Positions 53,883-63,700 of a DNA stretch of 64,000 nt are shown here, piece after piece. How positions within the stretch are numbered: the first letter of the stretch is position 1; the number at the start of each line of letters is the position of its first letter. The notes beneath the pieces are model-generated. The model saw nothing but the letters and a program-made list of their open reading frames with translations, was not told where the DNA came from and made no database searches. Origin of the DNA: Rhodospirillaceae bacterium. GTDB lineage: Bacteria; Pseudomonadota; Alphaproteobacteria; Dongiales; Dongiaceae. The position numbers were made by a program, and so were the translations under genes. Location of the stretch: NCBI GenBank assembly GCA_016712715.1, contig JADJQM010000001.1, forward strand, positions 758,501 to 822,500, written 5' to 3'.

Positions 53883-54428
53883 ATGCAAATGTTCTATGTC
53901 GATGAGGCCGGAAAGTGCCTGGGCTGTTTCGATGGCCCTGAGGAACACCACCCCTACGGCAACGCCACGCCCGTGGCCGCCGCCCCCGTGGACGCTGGCG
54001 CACAGCTTTGGCAGGGCGGTGCCTGGGTTTGGCCGATAGCCCCGGTTCGGGTGGCGAAGATTGCCGCCATTAAGCAACGTCTCGCTCAAGCGCTGCGTCT
54101 GGTGCCATGTCCGCTCGCCGGCAATCGCCCTATCCAGCTCGACATGGAGTCGCAGGGGAACATTGGCGACGCCACGCAGCAAGCGTCCGTCGTCAAGGCG
54201 AGCGCAGGTTTGATTGCTTGGCCGCAGCGAATGATCGACAAGGGGTGGCGCATGGCAGACAACACATGGTATCCGCTACCGACCCCTGACAGCATGATTT
54301 CCTTGGGCCTTTGGGCCGCGCATGCCGTCGAGCTCCGCCGGGACGTGGCCTGGTCGCACATTGACGCTGTGCGCGCCTTGAACGAGCCGGCGGCCGTCGA
54401 AGCCTACGACATCGAGACCGGTTGGTAA
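53883..54428 (+). CDS. DUF4376-like tail fibre-associated protein
   Basis: 181 residues. FYVDEAGKCLGCFDGPEEHH at the start, and VAKIAAIKQRLAQALRLVPCPLAGNRPIQLDMESQGNIGDATQQAS then RMADNTWYPLPTPDSM, match the DUF4376 pattern of proteins linked to tail fibres. Its neighbours agree. Specific role (assembly or attachment) is unknown. Confidence 0.65.
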   Translation: MQMFYVDEAGKCLGCFDGPEEHHPYGNATPVAAAPVDAGAQLWQGGAWVWPIAPVRVAKIAAIKQRLAQALRLVPCPLAGNRPIQLDMESQGNIGDATQQASVVKASAGLIAWPQRMIDKGWRMADNTWYPLPTPDSMISLGLWAAHAVELRRDVAWSHIDAVRALNEPAAVEAYDIETGW

Positions 54429-54431
54429 GCC

Positions 54432-54587
54432 GTGCTGACCGGTGACCCTGTCGCTTCCGTTCCTGTCGCCTCGGCGTCGCTTCCCACGACGCCGGTAGCG
54501 CCAGAATTCATCAAGCTGCAAGACGATTCGATCGTCGACCTGGTCGCCATTGTCATCTTGACGCCCTTCACGCGGGATGATGCCTGA
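54432..54587 (+). CDS. Small tail-region protein, GTG start
   Basis: 51 residues, GTG at 54432 to TGA 54585-54587, overlapping the next ATG by one base. It is Pro/Val/Ala-rich, then EFIKLQDDSIVDLVAIVILT. No family recognised. Position between two tightly packed genes makes it likely real. Confidence 0.5.
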   Translation: MLTGDPVASVPVASASLPTTPVAPEFIKLQDDSIVDLVAIVILTPFTRDDA

Positions 54588-56158
54588 TGCTGCCCGGCGC
54601 ACAACCCGTCGCCTTTTCACCCGTGGGCGGTGCCGGCATCCTGCCTACGGGCCTTGCCGGCCCGGCACCCGTTGGCTTCTCCGATCGCGGCTGGACCGGC
54701 GAGCCTAGCGACACAATTTGGCCGAACCGGCATTTCTCACCGCGCGTCGAACAACCGCTTAGCCTCTCCCGCTCCATTCCGATTTCGCCACTCGATCAGC
54801 AACGTGTCGTGCCAACCTCTGCAACGCAGTCGTTCCTCAATGGCGACGGCGGCCTTGACGACATGATCAGCGTCATGGCGATCGACGGCCGCGACGTCGA
54901 AGTGAAGATCGGCGCACCGCTCTATGACGGCAGCCAGTTTCAAACGCTGTTCAAAGGCACCGCTGGCGGCTGGCGCTGCGCCGACAAGGGTCGCATTGAG
55001 CTAACCCTGCGCGACCTGGTGTGGCCATTAGACAAGCCAATCCAGAAGAACCGCTACGGCGGCACCGGCGGCCTTGATGGCACCCCGGATCTTGCCGGCG
55101 TGCCGAAGCCGCTCGCCTTCGGTCGGCCGCTCAATATCGAGCTGAAGCTCATCGACCCGGTCAACCTCATCTATCAGTTTCACGATGGCTCGGCCGGCGG
55201 CGTCCTTAATTGCTATGTCAACGCCGCTCCCCTGACGCAGGCCGGCGACGTTGCCGATATCCTGCTCGCTGCGCCGGCCGCCGGGTTCTATTCGACCCAA
55301 CTCTCCGGCGGCTATGTCCGCCTTGGCGCCTCCCCGGACGGAATCGTCACCGCCGATGTGATCGGCGACAACAAGTGGGGTGTCACGCCGCTCAACACGG
55401 CCGATGTCGTCTATCGAATCCTGCGCGATCGCCTGGACCTGTCGGACGGGCTCATGGACGGGCCGAGCTTCACCGCCCTGGCGCTCGCCTGGCCCGGCGT
55501 CATCGGCCTCTATATCCCGGCCGAGAATGCCGGCGCTGTCCAGACACTCAACCGCCTCCTGGGGCCGGTGCTGGGTTTCATGGTGCATGGTCGCACCGGT
55601 ACCTTGCGCGTCGGCTCGCTCGCCCTCTCGATGCTGAGCGGCATCAATGCGACGACCCCGAAGGCGACGCTCGATGATAAGGACAGCATCGAGGTCACGT
55701 TGATGGACGTGCCGGATACCCTCAACCCACCCTTCTGGCGCGTGCAGGTTGGCTGGGGCCTCAACTGGACGCCGATGTCGGCGCAGGACATCGCCGGCGT
55801 CATCATCGACACGCAGCCCGAGCGGTATCAGTTTCTCACCTCGCCGGCACGCTACGTGAAGAGCGAAGACGCAGCGATCCAGATCCGGCATCCGCAGGCG
55901 CAGGACATCTACGTGGACTCGCTCTTCGTCGAGCAGGCCGAGGCGCTGCGCCTAGCTGAGATCATCATCGCGAACCACGGCCGCATGCCGATGCTGGCGA
56001 GGGTGGCTTGCCAATCGCAAGGCTACCTTCTCGAAAACAACGACGTGATCCGCGTCGACAATCCCCGTTACGGCCTCAGCGGTGGCCGGCCGGTCGTCGT
56101 GATCACGGTCGAACTCGACGTGCAGATGCGCGCCAGCTCCCTTGTAGTGATGTGGTGA
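54587..56158 (+). CDS. Tail tip/baseplate hub-type protein of siphophages
   Basis: 523 residues of alternating beta segments. SFLNGDGGLDDMISVMAIDGRDVEVKIG, FKGTAGGWRCADKGRIELTLRDLVWPLDKPIQ and YGGTGGLDGTPDLAGVPKPLAFG are typical of tail-tip hub proteins of gene-transfer-agent-like and Mu-like siphophages. Overlaps the previous gene by one base. It lies at the distal end of the tail and may bear the fibre attachment. Confidence 0.72.
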   Translation: MLPGAQPVAFSPVGGAGILPTGLAGPAPVGFSDRGWTGEPSDTIWPNRHFSPRVEQPLSLSRSIPISPLDQQRVVPTSATQSFLNGDGGLDDMISVMAIDGRDVEVKIGAPLYDGSQFQTLFKGTAGGWRCADKGRIELTLRDLVWPLDKPIQKNRYGGTGGLDGTPDLAGVPKPLAFGRPLNIELKLIDPVNLIYQFHDGSAGGVLNCYVNAAPLTQAGDVADILLAAPAAGFYSTQLSGGYVRLGASPDGIVTADVIGDNKWGVTPLNTADVVYRILRDRLDLSDGLMDGPSFTALALAWPGVIGLYIPAENAGAVQTLNRLLGPVLGFMVHGRTGTLRVGSLALSMLSGINATTPKATLDDKDSIEVTLMDVPDTLNPPFWRVQVGWGLNWTPMSAQDIAGVIIDTQPERYQFLTSPARYVKSEDAAIQIRHPQAQDIYVDSLFVEQAEALRLAEIIIANHGRMPMLARVACQSQGYLLENNDVIRVDNPRYGLSGGRPVVVITVELDVQMRASSLVVMW

Positions 56159-56167
56159 AGGACTGAC

Positions 56168-56962
56168 ATGCCCACGATCGCGCTCTCCTGGATCAATCAC
56201 CTCAAGGCGGCAACCCTTGCCGCTTCGTCGGAGGTAGGCTCCCTCTCGGCCGCCAATCTCCTGGTCGACCATCTCGCCACCAAATGGCGGAGCGCGCCGG
56301 GCACGGCCGCCTTCATCACGGCGGACCTCACGGCGGCCAAGCCTTGCCGGCTGTTCGGGATCTTCGGCAGCAATGTGACACCCGCCGCCACCTGGCGGGT
56401 GCGCCTATCGTCGAGTGCTGCCCATGCCGGCGATCTCTATGACAGCGGCGTCGTCGCCATGGGTGCCGTGGTGGTCAACACGGTGCTAAAGCGCAATATC
56501 GCGCAGGCGGCCCTGCTGCTGCCGGCGGCCATCAATGCGCGTTATGTGAAGATCGATTTAAGCGACGCATCGATCGCCTTGAACTATGTCGAGGCGGGTG
56601 CCGCGTGGGCGGGCGACGCATGGCAACCGGCCTATGGTCGCTCCTGGGGCGCAGTCGACGGCTTCAAGGATGAAGGCCCGGCCAGCTATTCAGAGGGTGG
56701 CCAAAAATACATCATCCGGCGCGATCGCCAGCGGGTGCAGCAATTCTCGCTCGATAACCTCACCGATGCCGAGCGGTACAATCAGGTTTCAGCCCTCGAT
56801 CGCTTGGCCGGCCGGGTGGAGAACATCCTGGTCGTGCCGGAGCCGGGTGGCGCCTATCAGAATCATGACACAGTCTTCGGTACGCTCTCCGCGCTTGGCG
56901 CCGTCACGCGGCGTCAGGTCAATCTGCGGGCGCGACGTTTTGAGATTGAAGAAAGACTATGA
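56168..56962 (+). CDS. Distal tail protein
   Basis: 264 residues, beta-sandwich-like: SWINHLKAATLAASSEVGSL, NLLVDHLATKWRSAPGT and SEGGQKYIIRRDRQRVQQFSLDNLTDAERYNQVSALDRL. The pattern is found in a tail component next to the hub in transposable siphophages. It is the last plus-strand structural gene; beyond it lies a convergent cargo gene. Confidence 0.68.
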   Translation: MPTIALSWINHLKAATLAASSEVGSLSAANLLVDHLATKWRSAPGTAAFITADLTAAKPCRLFGIFGSNVTPAATWRVRLSSSAAHAGDLYDSGVVAMGAVVVNTVLKRNIAQAALLLPAAINARYVKIDLSDASIALNYVEAGAAWAGDAWQPAYGRSWGAVDGFKDEGPASYSEGGQKYIIRRDRQRVQQFSLDNLTDAERYNQVSALDRLAGRVENILVVPEPGGAYQNHDTVFGTLSALGAVTRRQVNLRARRFEIEERL

Positions 56963-56982
56963 CGACTAGAAGATATGCCCCA

Positions 56983-57627
56983 TCATTCCTCGATAAAGGC
57001 AACGATGGCTTCACATTCGCGAAGTGCTGCCTCCAGATCAGCGACGTAGGCAAGGTATGTAACATTGTCGCCGAGGCTGATGTCCCAGACGGTGCCGTCG
57101 CCTTCATCAATCGGCCATACGTCGTGTTCGTTGCTGTAGTGGCGGCTGGCGTTACGGGCGTGAGCCACCGCTTTGGCAACACCGGTTACAACTCGGCGGT
57201 CGCAGCGAGAGACAGCCTCCCAATTTTCCTTAAAAAACTGGACCATCCCATGGCGGTCGTCGTGGGCATAGAAATTCGTCTTGCTACCCTTCTCCTTTTC
57301 GGCTTGGCGGGCATTAGTATCGAGATCGGACTGCAAGCTCTCGACGTAAGCCTTAAGCGTGGGAAGCAGCACGAGGCCGAAGGCGTCGACGAATTTGTCG
57401 TGTTCGTCAACTCGATCTTGTCGTTCCTTATCTCTTTGCCACGCCGGAATCAGAACTGCGAGTACCAGCGCATCGATCGTTCCGATTACCTGCATCCAGG
57501 CCGCTGCGCTTTCAGACCAAAGCCCAACACCGAGGGCACTGGCCTGCTCGTACCACCATACGATGACGATCGCATTAGTCAGGACGGCGACCGTCAAAAG
57601 AGACGCCATGGTCGCACTCAACCTCAT
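56983..57627 (-). CDS. Two-helix membrane cargo protein
   Basis: 214 residues from ATG 57627 with GGGGGAGG eight bases upstream. Two transmembrane helices near residues 8-26 and 43-60, with AAAWMQVIGTIDALVLAVLIPAWQRDKERQDR at the second, and then a long charged cytosolic region (FVDAFGLVLLPTLKAYVESLQ...). It is on the strand opposite the late genes and convergent with the tail gene, a moron arrangement. Membrane morons often give superinfection exclusion or defence; this role is inference. It sits behind a leader of five hairpins. Confidence 0.65.
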   Translation of the reverse strand: MRLSATMASLLTVAVLTNAIVIVWWYEQASALGVGLWSESAAAWMQVIGTIDALVLAVLIPAWQRDKERQDRVDEHDKFVDAFGLVLLPTLKAYVESLQSDLDTNARQAEKEKGSKTNFYAHDDRHGMVQFFKENWEAVSRCDRRVVTGVAKAVAHARNASRHYSNEHDVWPIDEGDGTVWDISLGDNVTYLAYVADLEAALRECEAIVAFIEE

Positions 57628-57635
57628 AGAGACCT

Positions 57636-57737
57636 CCCCCGCCCGAATTGGCGGGGGCCGGGCTGCGGAAACAGCCCAAGCCGCGTGCTTGCGACACGCA
57701 TGGGTAAACCCAACCCGCACCCCTGCAGGGGCGGGTT
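57636..57737 (-). promoter_or_regulatory. Stacked-hairpin leader of the membrane cargo gene
   Basis: Five inverted repeats in about 100 bp: CCCCCGCC/GGCGGGGG (57636-57643 and 57650-57657), GGGCTG/CAGCCC (57660-57665 and 57672-57677), GCGTG/CACGC (57683-57687 and 57695-57699), TGGGT/ACCCA (57701-57712) and AACCCG/CGGGTT with an inner CCCC/GGGG (57712-57737). On the minus strand they precede the cargo start, and the nearest hairpin's arm overlaps its ribosome-binding site. They may control translation or terminate transcription between convergent units. Confidence 0.55.
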
Positions 57738-57757
57738 ATTGGTAGATGTGATTCGCA

Positions 57758-58081
57758 ATGGAGTCGATACGCTGCGGTTCTTGCCGCGCCCTGTTGTTCA
57801 TAGTACGTTCTGGAGGCAGCGCGGAAATCGAAATAAAGTGCCGGCGCTGCCGGACTATCAACCATATCCGCAGGGCGAGACCCCGGAATCCGAGCGCACC
57901 AAAGCGCCAGACGTCAGCGAGGACGATCATGGCGCAACCCCGTCGAAAACTCCCCGGCCGTAACGGCTTCAAATATCGCCCACGATTTGGCGTCATCGTG
58001 CTGTGTGCCGATGAAGCCGAGCAACGGCGCATCTATGACAAGCTGCGACGGCGCCACGAAGTCCGCGTGGTGACCGTATGA
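57758..58081 (+). CDS. com: Com-like zinc protein with C-terminal extension
   Basis: 107 residues. SIRCGSCRALLFIVR and IEIKCRRCRTINHIR form the two CxxC pairs of Mu Com, which binds mom mRNA and opens its translation start. Residues 58-107 (MAQPRRKLPGRNGFKYRPR, VIVLCADEAEQRRIYDKLRRR) are a separate basic module with its own ATG at 57929 after GCGAGGA. In relatives it may be a separate gene, so this may be an in-frame fusion, dual start or a one-base artefact. It overlaps the Mom-like gene by 4 bp, suggesting translational coupling as in Mu. Confidence 0.72.
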   Translation: MESIRCGSCRALLFIVRSGGSAEIEIKCRRCRTINHIRRARPRNPSAPKRQTSARTIMAQPRRKLPGRNGFKYRPRFGVIVLCADEAEQRRIYDKLRRRHEVRVVTV

Positions 58082-59202
58082 AGATCTCGGTCCACCATAG
58101 CTGCGATGAGGCGGAGAGTTATCGCGCCGCTCGCGTTAAGTCGCTTTTCAATGTCGAAAGCGGCGCCACCTTCGATCTCGATGCCGAACTGCCGATCGAG
58201 GATCTGGCCTGGCGCCTCGGCGTCATCGTCGGGCCATCCGGTGCTGGCAAGAGCAGCCTAGGGCAGCGCCTGTGGGGCCAGGATTCCGTCTACACGCCCG
58301 ATTGGCCCGATGCTCCGATCATCGACGCCGTCGCACCCGGCGCGGCCTTTGACGACGTTACGGCGGCGCTGGCGGCTGTGGGCCTCGGCTCCGTGCCGAC
58401 ATGGCTGCGGCCGTATCGCGTGCTGTCTAATGGCGAGCGATTCCGCGCCGACTTGGCGCGCCTAGTCGCCGGCGACGTGACCCGCGTGGTGGTCGACGAA
58501 TTCTCGTCTGTTGTCGATCGCCAAATCGCCCGCGTGGGCGCCATGGCATTCGGTAAAGCCTGGCGCCGGCGGCCAGTCGGCCAGGCGCTGCTGTTAAGCT
58601 GCCATTACGACATCATCGACTGGCTGCAACCCGATTGGGTGCTGGATCTGAAGGACGGGCGGTTTCACGCGAGGTGGCGAAGGCGCCGGCCGGCGATCGA
58701 GCTGGAGATCCGCGAAACCGACTGGCGATGGTGGCCGCACTTTGAGCCGCATCATTATCTGAAATTGCCGAAGATGATCGCCGCCAGGTGCTACGTCGCC
58801 TTTGTGAATGACGAGCCCGTGGCCCACGTCGCTTTCTCGACCAGGCCGGGCATGTTGGAGGCCCGCGCGTGCCGCCTGGTCGTCATGCCGGAGTGGCAAG
58901 GCGCCGGCGTCGGCATGCGCTTCCTGAATGCCGTCTGTGGTCGCTGGCGGGCGGGCAAGAACCGCTTCGGCCTTCGCATGCCGACGCTCTTCCATACCAG
59001 CCACCCGGGCCTGGCGGCCGCCCTACGGCGTGATCGCTCCTGGACGCAGGTTTCGGCTGTCCTTCACGGCGACAATCGCGAGCGGTCGAAGGCGTCGATC
59101 GCCCGCTCGGCCGTGAACTTCAAGAGCAACGCGCCGGGCGCCGGTTTCGGAGGCCATTTCCGGGCGGTCCAGGGTTTCCGATACATCGGGGAGGCGACAT
59201 GA
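58078..59202 (+). CDS. ABC-type ATPase fused to Mom-like GNAT transferase
   Basis: 374 residues. ATPase part: Walker A GPSGAGKSS at 52-60, signature-like LSNGE at 116-120, Walker B VVVDEF at 137-142, switch His in SCHYD (174-178). No transmembrane partner exists, so it is a soluble ATPase. The C-terminal part from about 205 has the GNAT acyl-CoA motif VVMPEWQGAGVGMRFLN (268-284). The GNAT fold, the gene order after com and the right-end position match Mu Mom, which makes N6-carbamoylmethyladenine. The ATPase fusion probably drives DNA remodelling or substrate activation. The modification product is unknown. Confidence 0.78.
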   Translation: MKISVHHSCDEAESYRAARVKSLFNVESGATFDLDAELPIEDLAWRLGVIVGPSGAGKSSLGQRLWGQDSVYTPDWPDAPIIDAVAPGAAFDDVTAALAAVGLGSVPTWLRPYRVLSNGERFRADLARLVAGDVTRVVVDEFSSVVDRQIARVGAMAFGKAWRRRPVGQALLLSCHYDIIDWLQPDWVLDLKDGRFHARWRRRRPAIELEIRETDWRWWPHFEPHHYLKLPKMIAARCYVAFVNDEPVAHVAFSTRPGMLEARACRLVVMPEWQGAGVGMRFLNAVCGRWRAGKNRFGLRMPTLFHTSHPGLAAALRRDRSWTQVSAVLHGDNRERSKASIARSAVNFKSNAPGAGFGGHFRAVQGFRYIGEAT

Positions 59203-59789
59203 AGACCGAGCTGGTAGCGCCGCTCCGCCTGGCCCTCGTGAGGCAGAAATGGCTGGGTGAAAAGGTGCTGGAGCGGTGCCTCTCGATCGGCGAGGTCGAG
59301 GTGGCCCGCGTGATCGCTCCATCGGCCGACGATCGGCTCGGCGTCGCGGCCATCCGGCACCGCATATCCCTGCACCTGGCCGACCGGCAAGTGACTCCGG
59401 CGCATCTCCCCTACAACGTCGACCTGATCGTCTGCGCTCATGCCCATGCCTACGTCACCCGGCCGGCGCGACAGGCGGCACGGCTAGGGGCAATCGGCTA
59501 CCACCCTTCGCTCCTTCCCCTATACCGGGGCAAGGATGCCATTGAGCAGGCGATCGCGGCCGGCCAAAGGGTCACCGGGGGCACGGTCTACGAGCTGGAT
59601 GACGGGTACGACACGGGCCGCGAACTAGATCAGGATTGGTGCTTTATCCGGCCCGACGATACCCCGACGGAGCTATGGCGGCGGGAGCTTGGGCCGATGG
59701 GCCTGAAGCTGCTCGGCCACCGCATCCGGGGGCTGGCTTTGCGAAGCTACCGGGCCAGCTTTTCGCGTCGCGAAGGGGTGGTTTCTTAG
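59199..59789 (+). CDS. Formyltransferase-fold protein in the Mom cassette
   Basis: 196 residues. YHPSLLPLYRGKDAIEQ, GGTVYELDDGYDTGREL and later DTPTELWRREL show the formyltransferase core of PurN/Fmt. The His of HPSLLP and an Asp of DxGxxxxDTG are kept, but the canonical Asn (NxHPS) is Gly (GYHPS). Overlap of 4 bp with the Mom-like gene shows co-translation. It may use formyl-tetrahydrofolate to add a one-carbon group to the modified base or to a precursor. The N-terminal part (residues 1-80) is shorter than in tRNA formyltransferases. Confidence 0.75.
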   Translation: MKTELVAPLRLALVRQKWLGEKVLERCLSIGEVEVARVIAPSADDRLGVAAIRHRISLHLADRQVTPAHLPYNVDLIVCAHAHAYVTRPARQAARLGAIGYHPSLLPLYRGKDAIEQAIAAGQRVTGGTVYELDDGYDTGRELDQDWCFIRPDDTPTELWRRELGPMGLKLLGHRIRGLALRSYRASFSRREGVVS

Positions 59790-59855
59790 AGGGTATCTCC
59801 CGCCTGTTGATCGGGCTACGCTGCCCGCACTGAGACTTAGAAGGTGCAGGAGGTA

Positions 59856-60119
59856 ATGATGCAGGGCAATCGCTACCTGGAGCTGGTTGATTTTGCCATC
59901 CAAACGTACACCAAAGAGAGAGCCAAGGACCTGGAACGGCTGGCTCCGCTTGAGGCCGGAACGCTCACACACTGGACGCGCGGCAAGGGCGGCGAGGACG
60001 TTGATATAACGGCCGAGATAATTGCGGAACGCCGGGCGCGCGTCGCCCTATATGACGCTCTGATCGTGCGATACAAGGCCGATTTAGAGGAGCATGAAAA
60101 GCGGCCAGAACGTCCTTAG
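59856..60119 (+). CDS. Hypothetical right-end phage protein
   Basis: 87 residues from ATG 59856 (GGAGG upstream; ATG 59844 is also in frame). Helical: FAIQTYTKERAKDLERLAP, TAEIIAERRARVALYDALIVRYKADLEEHEK. No family recognised. It ends 66 bp before the right end and may be part of the modification cassette or independent. The 60120-60185 tail contains the transposase-binding sites. Confidence 0.5.
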   Translation: MMQGNRYLELVDFAIQTYTKERAKDLERLAPLEAGTLTHWTRGKGGEDVDITAEIIAERRARVALYDALIVRYKADLEEHEKRPERP

Positions 60120-60138
60120 AACTGGCGTGTTCGGAGTG

Positions 60139-60175
60139 CTCCAGATTCAAGTGGCGGCAACTCCAGGATCAAGTG
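60139..60175 (-). promoter_or_regulatory. Right-end transposase-binding sites (attR-type)
   Basis: CTCCAGATTCAAGTG (60139-60153) and CTCCAGGATCAAGTG (60161-60175) are inverted copies of the left-end sites. The second is the exact inverse of the left site at 20095-20109. The outer site ends 10 bp from the CA terminus, matching the left spacing exactly. Confidence 0.8.
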
Positions 60176-60185
60176 GCGCGCTACA

Positions 60186-60190
60186 CCGTG
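60186..60190. repeat. 5-bp target-site duplication, right copy (CCGTG)
   Basis: CCGTG follows the CTACA right terminus and matches the copy at 19909-19913. The host resumes with TTGAGACTTG, 45 bp before the rRNA operon terminator. Confidence 0.85.
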
Positions 60191-60235
60191 TTGAGACTTG
60201 TAACTTTCCTCCTGCGACAAGTACCCGTCCGGAAT

Positions 60236-60271
60236 CAAAAAGCCCCGCGCATGTGAGGTGCGCGGGGCGTT
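60236..60271 (-). terminator. Rho-independent terminator of the rRNA operon
   Basis: GCCCCGCGC (60242-60250) pairs with GCGCGGGGC (60260-60268); read on the minus strand the stem is followed by a T run (complement of the AAAAA at 60237-60241). It lies 12 bp downstream of tRNA-fMet and closes the operon before the prophage. Confidence 0.85.
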
Positions 60272-60282
60272 TAGTTGGTATT

Positions 60283-60359
<77 letters not shown>

Positions 60360-60502
60360 TAAGGATGTTTGGTGCGTTTGAAGGACGAAAGGCGCGCTTT
60401 GTTGATGAGCGCGCCTTTGTAATTGTTGTCGTTGTTGATGTACCCTTCGAAGCTCTGGAGGAGCGAAGAAGGGCTGATGCAATATTTATCCGGACTTTGA
60501 AG

Positions 60503-60618
60503 ACCTGGCGGCGACCTACTCTCCCGCGCCTTGAGACGCAGTACCATTGGCGCTGAGGGTTTTCACGGCCGAGTTCGGGATGGGATCGGGTGCAGGCCCC
60601 TCGCCATAACCACCAGGT
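60503..60618 (-). rRNA. rrf: 5S ribosomal RNA
   Basis: About 116 nt on the minus strand. CCTGGTGGTTATGGCGAGG at the 5' end pairs with the GCCGCCAGG 3' end, and the internal CCCGATCCCATCCCGAACTC is the conserved 5S loop region. Lies 143 bp upstream of tRNA-fMet and downstream of 23S. Ends are set from the terminal helix, so may shift by a base or two. Confidence 0.92.
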
Positions 60619-60738
60619 CATCGAAGGCCGGATTGCAACTCGTCTTGTGGGACGAGCGATTACCAATATGAAGTGCTGAATGTGCCGAGGCCTGTAGTTC
60701 AGCTGCCTTTCGGCAGTGCCTTGCAAGTATGAAGGCGA

Positions 60739-63205
<2,467 letters not shown>

Positions 63206-63524
63206 CCTAACCCTCAATCTCACAAGCTGAGACCAAAGGCCTCGGCACACTCAGCACTTCAGTTGGTAATCTATACGACCACAGGCTCAGTGAATGACAG
63301 CTTACCCCACCCGGACAACCAATCACTTGGTTTCCAGTCAGGTTTAGCCAGCCACCCACATGCGGTTTATACGGGAAAGACCGCCCGTGGTCGCTTGCAT
63401 CAGATCTACAATGACAAACAGCTTTTCGAAGAAGTCCACCAGACCGTAGCCCAGTGGCACACCTCAAACTCTTGAACCCGCTCAGCGGCGGCACTCCCTC
63501 GCGGGAGGCGTCGCGCGCAAACAA
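63206..63524 (-). other. Internal transcribed spacer between tRNA-Ile and 23S
   Basis: 319 bp with no gene seen. It holds the expected transcribed spacer sequence leading to the 5' end of 23S. I see no intervening tRNA and no clear ORF on either strand; small ORFs here are artefacts. Confidence 0.7.
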
Positions 63525-63601
63525 TGGTGGGCCAGGGAAGATTTGAACTTCCGACCTCACGCTTATCAAGCGCGCGCTCTAACCAGCTGAGCTACTAGCC
63601 C
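63525..63601 (-). tRNA. tRNA-Ile (GAT)
   Basis: 77 nt on the minus strand with encoded CCA: starts GGGCTAGTAGCTCAG, anticodon loop CTTGATAAG (anticodon GAT), TTCAAAT arm, ends GGCCCACCA. It lies next to the 23S gene, with tRNA-Ala upstream, so the spacer order is Ala then Ile. Confidence 0.94.
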
Positions 63602-63700
63602 ATATTCTTCCGAGAAACAGTGAGGATCCTTTTTACCCGGAGCCGCCCTCGTCGGCGAAGCCGACAAACGCAACATCCGAGATCGGCGACACCACGATAG

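Larger units (their letters stand above)
19914..60185 (+). mobile_element. Complete Mu-like transposable prophage (siphovirus-type tail)
   Basis: A 40,272-bp element beginning TG (19914) and ending CA (60185), flanked by the direct repeat CCGTG. It encodes repressor, Ner, transposase A, ATPase B, GemA, Mor, lysis, Mu-type head genes (gp27-gp30, protease with nested scaffold), a non-contractile tail set and a right-end Com/Mom-type modification cassette. Gene order follows Mu in the early and head regions. The tail tube, tape-measure and tip proteins resemble siphovirus or RcapMu/B3-type relatives rather than the Mu contractile tail. All required modules appear present, so it may be inducible. 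It landed between a tautomerase gene and the terminator of an rRNA operon. Confidence 0.93.
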
